Below are positions 1 through 8,863 of a stretch of 64,000 nt of DNA, piece by piece (positions within the stretch are counted from its first letter, which is position 1; every line of letters begins with the position of its first letter). A program made the position numbers and the translations under genes. The notes under the pieces were generated by a model that made no database searches, was not told where the DNA came from, and worked only from the letters and a program-made list of their open reading frames with translations. The DNA comes from JANMGV01 sp037440405 (lineage in GTDB: Bacteria; Planctomycetota; Planctomycetia; Pirellulales; Pirellulaceae): NCBI GenBank assembly GCA_037440405.1, contig JBBIUE010000013.1, positions 12,755 through 76,754 on the forward strand, read 5' to 3'.

Positions 1-354
1 AGCTCGCACGCACGTTGCCGTCGTCGGAGACCGGAATTCCTTGGGGAACGGCTTGTTGATCGCGTTGCAAAGAGTCGTTTACAAATGCTCTGATCCCATT
101 TGCCGTTCGCTGACTTGACCAAACATTTGTCGAATCCAAGCACGGGCTGAGCTGATCGCAAGAAGAACGAAAAGTAGGCTTCGATCGGCCTGATACGTTG
201 GTAAGGGACGAGACGTTGATCCCATGCTTAGGTATCAGGATAGGATTGATTGCGTCCTGGCTAGTGCTCGTCTTATTGCGAATTCAATTGAAATGCGTTA
301 CGGTTGGCTGGTTCTGAAATGACGCTTTCGATTTTACTCTGCGATGACTGACAA
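1..354. other. Left edge without a recognised gene
   Basis: I see no convincing reading frame in these bases on either strand. The stretch could hold the end of a gene lying outside the window or the promoter of the dehydrogenase that starts at 355, but no motif decides this. Confidence 0.4.
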
Positions 355-1170
355 ATGACCAGTTGGGAAGACAAGCACGCTCTCCTTGTAGGAGCGACTC
401 AGGGATTGGGCTTGGCCATGGTCAAATGTCTTGCACGTCGAGGAGCCCTATTGACGTTGGTGGCCCGAAGCGAAGATCGACTTCGCGATGCAAAGGGGCT
501 GGCGATTCAGGAAGGAGCCAGGGCTGTTCGCATCGTACCTGCCGATGCTTGTAACGGTCAGGAGCTTGAAGTCCGTCTCAGGGAGAATTTGGTAGATGGA
601 CCAGCGATCGACGTGGCTATCAATTTTGTAGGTCAGTCCGATCGGGGCTATCTGATGCACTTGAACGAGACGAATTTGCTCGAGTCGTATCGCGTGAATG
701 TCGTCAGCGCCTGGAATGTCGCACGAGTCAGCTTGCCTTTGATGAACAACTCGGGAGGCACGATCGTCTTCGTCGGTTCGCTGGCCAGCCATCTCGCACC
801 CGCTGGCATGGGTTGCTACGCGTTGAGCAAATTTCCACTAGTAGCACTGAGGCAGCAGTTGACGCTCGAGCATGCGTCGAGCAAGGTGCATTACATGCTG
901 GTGTGCCCCGGTCCAATTCACCGCGACGACCAGGAACGCTATCGCCAATTGGTTCAATCGCGCGACCTTCCAGAGTCGGTCGCAAAGCCCGGCGGAGGGG
1001 CGAAACTCAGTGCATTGGACCCCTCGTGGGTGTGTGGGCGGATTTTGCGCGGCGTCGAGCGAGGCGAACGAGAAATCATCATGCCCTGGAAAGCGAAAGT
1101 GGCCGTTGTGATTAGCCGCATTTCTCCGCGACTCGGTGACTGGGTTTTGAAAAGTTCGATGCGAACTTGA
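355..1170 (+). CDS. Short-chain dehydrogenase/reductase (SDR), ketoreductase-like
   Basis: A 271-residue NAD(P)-dependent oxidoreductase of the classical SDR family. The Rossmann nucleotide motif GATQGLG lies at residues 13-19, and the catalytic triad is complete: Ser142 in VGSLAS, Tyr155 and Lys159 in YALSK. The C-terminal stretch (IIMPWKAKVAVVISRISPRL) is hydrophobic and basic, as in SDRs that associate with membranes and act on lipid substrates such as 3-ketosphinganine reductase. The substrate is not determined by sequence. The gene stands alone, 304 bases before xylA on the same strand. No clear Shine-Dalgarno site is visible before the ATG. Confidence 0.85.
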   Translation: MTSWEDKHALLVGATQGLGLAMVKCLARRGALLTLVARSEDRLRDAKGLAIQEGARAVRIVPADACNGQELEVRLRENLVDGPAIDVAINFVGQSDRGYLMHLNETNLLESYRVNVVSAWNVARVSLPLMNNSGGTIVFVGSLASHLAPAGMGCYALSKFPLVALRQQLTLEHASSKVHYMLVCPGPIHRDDQERYRQLVQSRDLPESVAKPGGGAKLSALDPSWVCGRILRGVERGEREIIMPWKAKVAVVISRISPRLGDWVLKSSMRT

Positions 1171-1474
1171 TCCTAGGGAATCAATTTCCAGTAGGCTAAC
1201 GATTCACAACTGTTTAGAATCAAGCCGATTCGCGACAGGTTCCGGCAACCGTTACGCGTAAGCGTCCGTTGGTGTGGCTGGAAAGTCGCGAAAGCAAGGT
1301 GCTAACTCTCGCAAGCGGACTCGCCATAAATTCAGACCGTTAAACGATTGTGGTGTTCTCCAGCGAGGTCGTAGTTCCAGACCCTTGCGATCGATCAGCG
1401 TTGACTCGTATGGCCGATCGGATCAGCCAACATCAGATGGTTAACTATTTTTCACATTACGAGAAAGTTGAGTC
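1171..1474. other. Intergenic region holding a dispersed repeat
   Basis: There is no gene here. The stretch contains a 55-base element (1249-1303) that resembles another intergenic stretch at 61353-61407; both are listed separately. The xylA promoter should lie in the second half, but no confident -35/-10 pair stands out. Confidence 0.5.
1249..1303. repeat. Dispersed intergenic repeat, copy 1
   Basis: It begins with CCGTTACG and ends with GCGAAAGCAAGGTGCT, exactly 39 bases apart start to start. The second copy (61353-61407) has the same two ends at the same distance, with one mismatch in the right-hand 16 bases and a largely diverged middle. This copy also carries the small inverted repeat ACGC-GTAA-GCGT. 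It looks like a member of an intergenic repeat family, which would need a genome-wide count to prove. Confidence 0.4.
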
Positions 1475-2785
1475 ATGAGCTATTTCCCGAATATTTCCAA
1501 GGTTGAGTACGAAGGTCCAAACAGTCGCAATCCTCTGGCCTTTCGCTGGTACAACCCGGACGAAATCGTTGAAGGAAAGTCGATGAAGGAGCATTTGCGA
1601 TTCAGCATCGTTTATTGGCATACGATGCGAGGAACGGGATCGGATCCCTTTGGACCAGGAACGGCAGTGCGACCATGGGATGATGGCAGCAATTCGGTTG
1701 CGAATGCGTTGAAACGCGTCGAGGTCGCTTTCGAGATTTTTGAAAAGTTACAAGCTCCCTTTTATGCCTTTCACGATCGCGACGTAGCTCCCGAAGGTAG
1801 CACCCTGCGCGAGTCGCATGCAAACTTTGACCAAGTCGCCAAATTGCTGAAGGAGTATCAACAGAAAACCGGCGTCAAATTGTTGTGGGGTACTGCGAAC
1901 ATGTTCAGCCATCCCCGATTCATGCATGGTGCTGCGACGAGCTGCAATGCAGATGTGTTCGCTTATGCTGCGTCTCAAGTAAAAAAGTGCCTCGAGGTCA
2001 CCAAGGAGCTTGGTGGTGAAAATTACGTTTTTTGGGGAGGACGTGAAGGCTATCAGTCCCTCTACAACACGGACATGAAACGCGAATTGGATCATCTAGC
2101 TCGATTCTTCCATATGGCGGTCGACTACGCCAAGAAGATTGGGTTCACTGGTCAGTTTCTCATCGAACCAAAGCCCAAGGAGCCAACAAAGCACCAGTAT
2201 GATTCAGATGCTGCAGCCTGCTTAAACTTCCTCCGATCTTATGACCTGCTCCCGTATTTCAAGCTGAATATCGAGACCAATCACGCCACCTTGGCTGGCC
2301 ATTCGATGATGCACGAATTGGACTATGCCGGTTTCCAGGGGGCCTTGGGGTCCATTGACGCGAACACAGGAGATTTGCTTCTTGGATGGGACACGGATCA
2401 ATTTCCCACCGACATTTACCTTACTACTCAGTGCATGTTGGCCATTCTGAAGCATGGCGGGCTGGCTCCCGGAGGCGTCAATTTCGATGCCAAGGTTCGT
2501 CGAGAAAGTTTTGAGCCGATTGATTTGTTTTATGCTCACATTGGAGGCATGGATGCATTTGCTCGCGGTTTGAAGATCGCTGCCGAGATTCGACGGGACG
2601 GAGTTCTTAGCGATTTCGTCGCGAACCGTTACCGCTCATGGAATACAGGGATTGGCGCGAGCATCGAAAGTGGCCAAGAGAATTTTGAAAGCCTAGAAAA
2701 GTACATGCTCGAAAAGGGTGAGATCACCTCGAACGAGAGTGGCCGTCAAGAGCTCCTCGAAAACATCGTCAATCTTTATCTGTAG
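1475..2785 (+). CDS. xylA: Xylose isomerase
   Basis: Cytoplasmic metal-dependent isomerase that interconverts D-xylose and D-xylulose (and glucose and fructose). At 436 residues it fits the long class II type. Active-site signatures are all present: the catalytic His in FHDRDVAPEG (about residues 99-108), the LGGENYVFWGGREGY block, the metal-binding Glu/Lys in FLIEPKPKEPTKHQYD, and KLNIETNHATLAGH. The start ATG follows GAGAAAG. The last 17 bases overlap the 3' end of the convergent ROK kinase gene, so the two sugar genes share a terminus. Together they suggest sugar uptake followed by isomerisation and phosphorylation, although the kinase substrate is unknown. Confidence 0.97.
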   Translation: MSYFPNISKVEYEGPNSRNPLAFRWYNPDEIVEGKSMKEHLRFSIVYWHTMRGTGSDPFGPGTAVRPWDDGSNSVANALKRVEVAFEIFEKLQAPFYAFHDRDVAPEGSTLRESHANFDQVAKLLKEYQQKTGVKLLWGTANMFSHPRFMHGAATSCNADVFAYAASQVKKCLEVTKELGGENYVFWGGREGYQSLYNTDMKRELDHLARFFHMAVDYAKKIGFTGQFLIEPKPKEPTKHQYDSDAAACLNFLRSYDLLPYFKLNIETNHATLAGHSMMHELDYAGFQGALGSIDANTGDLLLGWDTDQFPTDIYLTTQCMLAILKHGGLAPGGVNFDAKVRRESFEPIDLFYAHIGGMDAFARGLKIAAEIRRDGVLSDFVANRYRSWNTGIGASIESGQENFESLEKYMLEKGEITSNESGRQELLENIVNLYL

Positions 2786-3818
2786 GCCCATCAGCGCCTT
2801 GCGGGATGGATGGCTCACTGGAATCTAGTTGCCTGGGAGGAGCAGTACCTTCAAACTGCTTCTTTGCCCAGGCTGCGGCTCCGATGGCCCCTGCGTCATC
2901 GCCGAGTTTGGCCAGTACGATCTTAACTTCGTTTCGAAAGCAGTCGAACACGAACTTTTCGGTCGCTTTTTCGATTTCGCTGAAATAGAGTTTTGGCATG
3001 GCTTCGACCAGTCCACCGCCTAGAACGATGGTGTCGGGCAAAAGGATGTGGATCAGATTTACGATGCAGATTCCAATTTGTTGAGCGGCCAGCCGTACGA
3101 CTCGCTCGACTTCTTTGTCGCCGTCTTCGATCGCCTCCGCGATGGCGCGGCTTCGAATTTTCGCGATGTCGGTACCAACCGCCGCGAGAAGATTCGGAGC
3201 GTCGCCACGGATTGCCAATTTGGCGCACTCGGCTGCAATGGAAAGCCGACTTGCCTCCACTTCAACCGTCCCAGAAAGCTTTGCTCCACTTGTTCGCTGG
3301 CTACTACTGATGCGAGTATGGCCAATTTCCATGCAGGTTAGGTGTCGGCCGCGCAAGATGCTTCCCTCATAGACGCATCCGCCACCGATGCCTGTGCCAG
3401 GAAACAGTCCAACGGTGCAACGCGAGCCTTGAGCCGCTCCGAGGGAGTACTCCCCAAAGACTCCCGCGTCGACATCGTTGAGGACGGTCGTGGGACAACC
3501 GAGGCGCCTGGTCAAATAGGGACCGACGGCGACGTCCTTCCAATTCAAATTGACAGCGATTCTGACCACGCCAGTGTCCCATTCCACAGGACCAGGACAT
3601 CCGATGCCAATCCCCAAAAGTTCTTGGGGAGTTGCCCCGATCTCCGACAGTGTTTTCTCGATCAGTTGAGCAATTCGGTCTAAGCTGGATGCGGTCCCAT
3701 CCCCTGAGCCGGACTTCTTCCTCTTCTTTACGATCAAATTCAGATCGTTGTCAAAGATCGCACAAAGCATCTTTGTGCCACCCAGATCGAAACCTACCCA
3801 ATATCCGTTTGCTGCCAC
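2769..3818 (-). CDS. ROK-family sugar kinase without the zinc-binding cysteines
   Basis: A 349-residue ROK family protein, probably a glucokinase-type sugar kinase. The phosphate-binding motif GFDLGGTK (residues 9-16), the catalytic NDVDAG and the FPGTGIGGGCVYEGSI block are all present. The usual ROK zinc motif (CxCGxxGCxE after the GH) is missing: in the corresponding segment, after EIGHTRI, the cysteines are replaced (TSGAKLSGTVEVEASR). Only the His ligand is kept. The catalytic residues suggest it is still active. A C-terminal tail of about 30 polar residues is unusual. The gene is convergent with xylA. Confidence 0.88.
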   Translation of the reverse strand: MAANGYWVGFDLGGTKMLCAIFDNDLNLIVKKRKKSGSGDGTASSLDRIAQLIEKTLSEIGATPQELLGIGIGCPGPVEWDTGVVRIAVNLNWKDVAVGPYLTRRLGCPTTVLNDVDAGVFGEYSLGAAQGSRCTVGLFPGTGIGGGCVYEGSILRGRHLTCMEIGHTRISSSQRTSGAKLSGTVEVEASRLSIAAECAKLAIRGDAPNLLAAVGTDIAKIRSRAIAEAIEDGDKEVERVVRLAAQQIGICIVNLIHILLPDTIVLGGGLVEAMPKLYFSEIEKATEKFVFDCFRNEVKIVLAKLGDDAGAIGAAAWAKKQFEGTAPPRQLDSSEPSIPQGADGPTDKD

Positions 3819-4079
3819 GGTACCAACCCTGCCTTGTTCGGAAACTGTTACTGCAAGCGGAATAATTTAGCGGAATTTGAGGTCGAGTGTTTTGGGAGCG
3901 CAGAATAATGATCAGTTCCGTAGATGCTGCTATGCCACTCATTTGCAATTGGTTACCAATTTGCAGCGATCAGCTTCCATGCGAACGCTCTATGATCTTG
4001 ACGGCTGAGAGGTTTCGACGATGCGCTGTGTGTCCTCCTCAGCCATGATGGACCATGAAACTGGATGAAGGTGGAACCG

Positions 4080-4280
4080 ATGAATCGCTTGGTGATTTTG
4101 ATGATCTTCTGCAGCTTGACGTTGATTCTTGCTGCTTGCGATTGGAACGCTGGTGGCATTGTCGGTAGTGAGGAGCAGGTACCGCTCGAAGAAATCCAGC
4201 AATCCAACAAGGTCTATGCCGAACAGATCGCGGCTGGCACGAAACAGGCGATGGAGGAAAGTCAGTACAGCGGAAAGTAA
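4080..4280 (+). CDS. Small lipoprotein, DAGGIVG-like family, copy 1
   Basis: A 66-residue predicted lipoprotein. A hydrophobic signal (MNRLVILMIFCSLTLILAAC) ends in the lipobox LAAC. The mature part begins CDWNAGGIVGSEEQVPLEE and continues as a short charged helix rich in Gln and Glu. The start was placed at 4080 because GAAGGTGG sits five bases upstream. It is clearly paralogous to the lipoprotein at 4852-5052, which has exactly the same length and shares the pattern C-x-x-x-AGGIVG-x-(D/E)EQV. Its function is unknown, and no known domain was recognised. Confidence 0.7.
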   Translation: MNRLVILMIFCSLTLILAACDWNAGGIVGSEEQVPLEEIQQSNKVYAEQIAAGTKQAMEESQYSGK

Positions 4281-4851
4281 CTCGGCAGTCACGGTTAGAC
4301 CGCATCACCGATCAGCGAATTTGGCGCCGTACTCCCGTAGCCACTTCGAGTGAGCCTGAATTCTCGATACAAGTTCGTTTCCTATCGCGACAGGCTGTGC
4401 TTCGCTAAACGGTAACGTCCTCAAAATCGGATGGGAGAACTGATCGGGCAAAGGCTCAGCATTTGGTCGTATTGAGCCTCAGTTTGCATAAAAAAGAAGC
4501 AAATAGAGCTTCGCTAATGGAATAAAAGAGAGGAAACTATGGTCCATTGCTGAGGACGCTCAAAGGTTCGATCCTCCATTGCGAGGATGGAGCGGAGAGC
4601 TTCAAGGATGGAAGCGGCTTGCAAGGTGACTTGACAGACACCGGAAATGCTGGCTTTAATAATGGTTTCCGACTTGAACCTCAGAGTCTGAGGACATCGT
4701 GGTATTTGCATCTGAGCTTCTGCTCCGGTGAGAATTACTTCGAATGCGACTTTACGATTGCTCATTTTGTCATGGTCTAGGAAGTTTTGTCGGTGCGATT
4801 ACGTGACCGCCTTCCCCATGAATGATTTTGAAAATGGAAAAGGGGATAACT
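4281..4851. other. Spacer between the two lipoprotein genes
   Basis: No gene is supported here. Two inverted repeats can be seen: AGGCTCA (4452-4458) with TGAGCCT (4473-4479), and CCTCAG-AGT-CTGAGG at 4679-4693. The first could be a weak terminator for the upstream lipoprotein. Short overlapping frames on both strands (about 4514-4780) have no recognisable domain and no good ribosome-binding site, so they are not called. Confidence 0.4.
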
Positions 4852-5052
4852 ATGAAGCGTTTGTTTGCTCTGTCGCTCATTTGCTGCTTGGGATTCGGGT
4901 TGGTTGGCTGCAGTGGTGACGCTGGCGGAATCGTCGGTACCGATGAACAGGTTTCTCAAGAAGAAGTCAAGATGAAGAACGATGATTACATGCAAAAGAT
5001 GCAAGCCGGTTCGCAACAAGCGAAGGAACAACAGGGCTACGGCGGCGAGTAG
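4852..5052 (+). CDS. Small lipoprotein, DAGGIVG family, copy 2
   Basis: A 66-residue predicted lipoprotein. The signal MKRLFALSLICCLGFGLVGC ends in the lipobox LVGC. The mature chain starts CSGDAGGIVGTDEQVSQEE and ends in a Lys/Gln-rich helix and a Gly-rich tail. The start at 4852 is chosen over the upstream in-frame ATG at 4822 because AGGGG precedes it and the signal then has the right length. It is followed 40 bases later by a strong hairpin terminator, so it is an independent transcription unit. Its function is unknown. It is the paralogue of the 4080-4280 gene. Confidence 0.75.
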   Translation: MKRLFALSLICCLGFGLVGCSGDAGGIVGTDEQVSQEEVKMKNDDYMQKMQAGSQQAKEQQGYGGE

Positions 5053-5091
5053 TCCTCATAATTGCATTTCATCAAGCTCGATTGGATAATG

Positions 5092-5128
5092 ATAAAGCCT
5101 TGACGAGACGTACTCGTCGAGGCTTTAT
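5092..5128 (+). terminator. Strong hairpin terminator after the second lipoprotein
   Basis: A 16-base stem (ATAAAGCCTTGACGAG against CTCGTCGAGGCTTTAT) pairs throughout, with one G-U pair and a five-base loop ACGTA. It lies between the lipoprotein stop and the next gene's start. Confidence 0.75.
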
Positions 5129-5169
5129 TCGTTGTTATCAACAAGAACGAAAGTCTGCCGAGGTTGGCC

Positions 5170-6270
5170 ATGAAGCGTCGCGACTTGTTTGCCATGGGTG
5201 GGGGAGCAGTACTTTTGGCGTCGGCTCGGCATGTGCATGGCCTAGCCAACAGCTCTTTTGAGTCGGCTGGCTCGGTAGTTATTGCAACTTGGGATTTTGG
5301 TTTGCCAGCGAGCAAAGAGGCCTTTCACATTCTGAACTTGCCGGAACGAGCTCCGCTGGATGCTGTTGAGGCGGGCATTCGAGTGACCGAGGCGGACGTG
5401 AATAATCGGACTGTAGGAGTCGGTGGCTTGCCCAATGCCGAAGGCGAAGTCCAGCTTGACGCTTGTATCATGGATGGCGATCGGCAGAAAAGTGGATCGG
5501 TTGCGGCACTAAAAGGCTTTGCCCATCCGATCTCGGTCGCGCGGAGAGTGATGGAGACCACTCCTCATGTGATGCTGGTCGGTGAAGATGCAGCCCGCTT
5601 TGCGGAGTCGCATAGTTTTGAAAAAGCGGCCATGCCGGTTCCCGAGGCTCGCGCCGATTGGCTGAAATGGAAGGCGGATCGTGAAGGAAACGCAAAATCG
5701 TTAGGGGCAGACCGGCACGACACGATTGCGCTGCTGGTACGACGTTCGGATGGCAAATTGGCTGGCGGTTGTTCAACCAGCGGTCTCTCTTTCAAACTCC
5801 CTGGGCGCGTCGGCGACAGCCCGATCATCGGCTCTGGACTGTACGTTGACGGTCGCGTAGGAGCTGCTGGAGCAACCGGTATCGGTGAGAATATCCTTCG
5901 TTATTGCGGTTCGTTCTTGGTCGTTGAAATGATGCGGAACGGCTTGTCTCCAGGAGACGCTTGCCGCCGAGTCGTGGAGCGAATCATCGACGGGGAACAG
6001 CGCCCCGCGAGCGAGCTGCACGTCAATTTCATCGCCGTAAATCGCGATGGCGAATGGGGAGCGGCCGGTACGGCACCTGACTTCGTCTTTGGATTGGTCA
6101 CGAACGATCGAAGCGCTCGAAGAATCGATCCTGACGAATCAAGCATTTCGCGGGATGAAGGTTCACAGGTCAGAAAACTGGAAAGACAAGAGGTACGCCG
6201 ATTGCCCCCTTGCGCTATCGAGGGCCCGAATAGCAAGTGTCATGCTGAAACGACGTCGCTTCCGTACTGA
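5170..6270 (+). CDS. Glycosylasparaginase (N4-(beta-N-acetylglucosaminyl)-L-asparaginase), exported
   Basis: A 366-residue Ntn-hydrolase of the asparaginase 2 family, which cleaves the GlcNAc-Asn bond of glycoproteins or acts on isoaspartyl peptides. The autoproteolysis site is seen in DRHDTIALL, where the Thr becomes the nucleophile. The downstream CSTSGLSFKLPGRVGDSPI and the GLYVDGRVGAAGATGIGE segment are family hallmarks. The N-terminus MKRRDLFAMGGGAVLLASA is a twin-arginine type signal, so export is likely. The ATG at 5170 is preceded by CGAGG. After the conserved domain, the last 55 or so residues are Arg/Ser-rich and unlike the family, possibly a frame-shifted or divergent tail. Confidence 0.88.
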   Translation: MKRRDLFAMGGGAVLLASARHVHGLANSSFESAGSVVIATWDFGLPASKEAFHILNLPERAPLDAVEAGIRVTEADVNNRTVGVGGLPNAEGEVQLDACIMDGDRQKSGSVAALKGFAHPISVARRVMETTPHVMLVGEDAARFAESHSFEKAAMPVPEARADWLKWKADREGNAKSLGADRHDTIALLVRRSDGKLAGGCSTSGLSFKLPGRVGDSPIIGSGLYVDGRVGAAGATGIGENILRYCGSFLVVEMMRNGLSPGDACRRVVERIIDGEQRPASELHVNFIAVNRDGEWGAAGTAPDFVFGLVTNDRSARRIDPDESSISRDEGSQVRKLERQEVRRLPPCAIEGPNSKCHAETTSLPY

Positions 6271-6346
6271 TGATCTCACGATAACTTGCTTATACTATTC
6301 TCCTCATGCACATTTTTTCGTCTGATTGATTTCTCCGAGGTGTACC

Positions 6347-6736
6347 GTGAAGGTTGTTTCCACTTCTGCTGTTCCACTACAAGATGTTCACATGGAGGGG
6401 ACCAAGAACTGTCAAGTTCGTTGGCTGTTGAGCCGGACGGACGGTGCACCCAATTTCGCGATGCGGCTGTTCGAGATTCAGCCGGGAGGGCACACGCCGC
6501 TGCACAACCATCCCTATGAGCACGAAATCTTTGTGCTCGAAGGTGAAGGAGAAGTCATGGAAGGAGAGAATCCGCGAAGAATCAAGTCCGGCGACGTGGT
6601 CCTCGTCGAATCGGATGACATCCATCAGTTTCGAAACACAGGTTCGACGACGATGAAATTTCTTTGCCTGATCCCCAACTCGGCTGACAACCGGCCGATC
6701 GCGCAGCGTCCCGAATGCAGCAATGTCGCTCAATGA
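6347..6736 (+). CDS. Single-domain cupin protein
   Basis: A 129-residue cupin_2 family protein. The first metal motif is visible as GGHTPLHNHPYEHEIFVLEGEGEV (residues about 44-67, with two His, a further His and a Glu), and the second as the DDIHQFRNTG block. Proteins of this size are small metal-binding sugar-isomerase-like or regulatory cupins; the ligand cannot be told. The GTG at 6347 is preferred to the ATG at 6326 because CGAGGTG sits just upstream and the family begins near here. It lies between the asparaginase and ligA on the same strand, but with its own spacer. Confidence 0.75.
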   Translation: MKVVSTSAVPLQDVHMEGTKNCQVRWLLSRTDGAPNFAMRLFEIQPGGHTPLHNHPYEHEIFVLEGEGEVMEGENPRRIKSGDVVLVESDDIHQFRNTGSTTMKFLCLIPNSADNRPIAQRPECSNVAQ

Positions 6737-6763
6737 CGACTTCGATCGAGGGCTTCATTCTCT

Positions 6764-8791
6764 ATGTCGGTGACGTCGAATTCCATAATTTCTGAGCTAG
6801 CCGCGAGAGCTGAGCAACTCCGGGAGCAGATCCGCTTTCACGATTATCGATACTATGTTCTCGCAGATCCGGTCATTAGCGATCTTGAGTACGATCGCTT
6901 GTTCCAAGAGCTCAAGGATTTGGAATCCCATCATCCGAGCTTGCGAACGGCCGATAGTCCTACCGTGCGTTTGGGTGATGCACCAGTTAACGAGCTTCGG
7001 CAAGTGGCTCATCGCATTCCGATGCTATCGATTGAGAACACCTACAGCGAGCAGGAGTTGCAAGCGTACTTCGATCGGACAGCGAGGCTCTTGCCGGGCG
7101 AATCGATTCGGTGGGTGGTCGAGCTTAAAGTCGACGGCGTTGCTGCCTCAGTTATCTATGAAGATGGCCTCCTGACTCGAGCCGTCACGCGAGGCAATGG
7201 CGAGGTTGGAGACGACATCACTCATAACATGCGCACAATCGCAAGCGTGCCACTCAAGCTGCGAACCGATCATCCGCCACATGAGCTCGAAGTGCGCGGC
7301 GAAGTTTATATGTTGAATCAGGACTTGGTGAGGCTGAATGCACTGCGTCACGAAGCCGGCGAACCTCCTTTCAAAAATACTCGGAATGTCACTGCCGGAA
7401 CCATTCGGCTTCTCGACTCCCAAATCTGCGCTCAACGGAGACTACGATTTTTCGTTCATAGCGTGGGATACGTGGAGGGGTTGAATGCAACTTCGCACAT
7501 GGAATTCCTGAGACTCGCCGAGTCCTTTGGATTACCAGCGACACCTGGTGTTCGAGCTTTCGATCATCCTGAAGAAGTGATCGCCTACTGTCGCGATTGG
7601 ACCGAACGGTTACACGAACTGGATTTTGAAATCGACGGCTTCGTCATCAAGGTTGATTCGCTGGAGCAGCGAGAGCGACTGGGAATGACTTCGAAAAGTC
7701 CCAGATGGGCGATTGCGCTGAAGTTGGAAAAGTATGAAGCAGAGACATCCGTGCTGGGCATCACCCTGCAAGTCGGCAAGACGGGCACAGTTACTCCCGT
7801 CGCTGAATTGAAACCCGTCGAACTCGCGGGAACCACGGTCAAACGCTGTAGTCTCCATAATTTCGAAGAAATCCGTCGGAAGGACATCCGCATTGGTGAC
7901 TGGGTAGTCGTAGAGAAAGCTGGCAAGATCATTCCTCACATTGTTCGCGTTGAAGCGGAACGTCGAGCGGTTCCACTTCCTGAGTATGAACCTCCGACCG
8001 AATGCCCGGAATGCGGTTCTGCTTTGGTCAAGGACGAGGGAGGCGTCTACCTGAGATGCGTGTCTTCGAATTGCCCAGCTCAGTGGAAAGAACGTTTGCG
8101 ATTCTTTGCAACTCGCGATTGCATGGACATTCAAGGTTTGGGAGACAAGTTGGTCGATCAACTAGTAGACGGAAAGTTGGTGAACAACTATGCGGACCTG
8201 TTCGCGTTAACTGCGGATCAAGTCGCACAACTCGAGCGCCAAGGTAAGAGGTCGGCGGAAAAATTGATCGAGGCGATTCGTCAAAGTCGCGATCGTGGTT
8301 TGGCACGCGTCTTGAATGCGATCTCGATTCGGCACGTGGGTGAGCGCGTCGCGAAGACATTGGCGCAGCGCTATGGCAGCATAGAAAACCTATCCGCCGC
8401 AACTGTCGAGGAATTATCGACGATCAACGAAATAGGAGAAGTAATTGCGAAGAGCGTCTACGATTTCCTTCATAGTGACTACGGGGCGAGCGTTATTCAG
8501 CAGCTTCGAGATGCGGGCGTTCGGCTCACGGAAGATGTGCCAGTAGCGGGTTCGAAGCGGGGCGTTTTCACCGGTATGACGTTGGTGGTCACTGGTAAAC
8601 TCGAACGCTACAAGCGACACGAGATCGAAGAACTCATCGAAACGCATGGCGGGAAGGTGGCTAGCAGCGTTTCCAAGAGCACATCCCTGGTCGTCGCAGG
8701 TGCGGACGCGGGAAGCAAACTTGAACGGGCGCGAGAATTGGGAGTGCCGGTACTGACCGAAGACGAGTTTGAGTCTCGGCTGCACCAATGA
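6764..8791 (+). CDS. ligA: NAD-dependent DNA ligase
   Basis: A 675-residue replicative ligase that seals nicks using NAD+. The adenylation-domain nucleophile is Lys122 in the motif LKVDGVA. The upstream HDYRYYVLADPVISDLEYDR is the Ia domain that binds NMN. The OB domain is followed by a four-cysteine zinc finger (CPECG and CVSSNCPAQ, about residues 412-435), helix-hairpin-helix repeats, and a C-terminal BRCT domain from about residue 600 (FTGMTLVVTGKLERYKR). Length and order are typical of the family. No partner genes are near. Confidence 0.98.
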   Translation: MSVTSNSIISELAARAEQLREQIRFHDYRYYVLADPVISDLEYDRLFQELKDLESHHPSLRTADSPTVRLGDAPVNELRQVAHRIPMLSIENTYSEQELQAYFDRTARLLPGESIRWVVELKVDGVAASVIYEDGLLTRAVTRGNGEVGDDITHNMRTIASVPLKLRTDHPPHELEVRGEVYMLNQDLVRLNALRHEAGEPPFKNTRNVTAGTIRLLDSQICAQRRLRFFVHSVGYVEGLNATSHMEFLRLAESFGLPATPGVRAFDHPEEVIAYCRDWTERLHELDFEIDGFVIKVDSLEQRERLGMTSKSPRWAIALKLEKYEAETSVLGITLQVGKTGTVTPVAELKPVELAGTTVKRCSLHNFEEIRRKDIRIGDWVVVEKAGKIIPHIVRVEAERRAVPLPEYEPPTECPECGSALVKDEGGVYLRCVSSNCPAQWKERLRFFATRDCMDIQGLGDKLVDQLVDGKLVNNYADLFALTADQVAQLERQGKRSAEKLIEAIRQSRDRGLARVLNAISIRHVGERVAKTLAQRYGSIENLSAATVEELSTINEIGEVIAKSVYDFLHSDYGASVIQQLRDAGVRLTEDVPVAGSKRGVFTGMTLVVTGKLERYKRHEIEELIETHGGKVASSVSKSTSLVVAGADAGSKLERARELGVPVLTEDEFESRLHQ

Positions 8792-8863
8792 CTCGACAAT
8801 CAAATCACCCGGTAGATCAGATGATGAAGAGATCCAGACGTTCGAAGGATTGATTAGCACACC

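Noticed and set aside
4514..4780. Overlapping frames on both strands between the two lipoprotein genes
   Set aside because: Neither has a ribosome-binding site or known motif; overlapping frames of this length are expected by chance.
7610..8161. 183-codon minus-strand frame inside ligA
   Set aside because: It is antisense to a complete, highly conserved gene and has no motif; a shadow.
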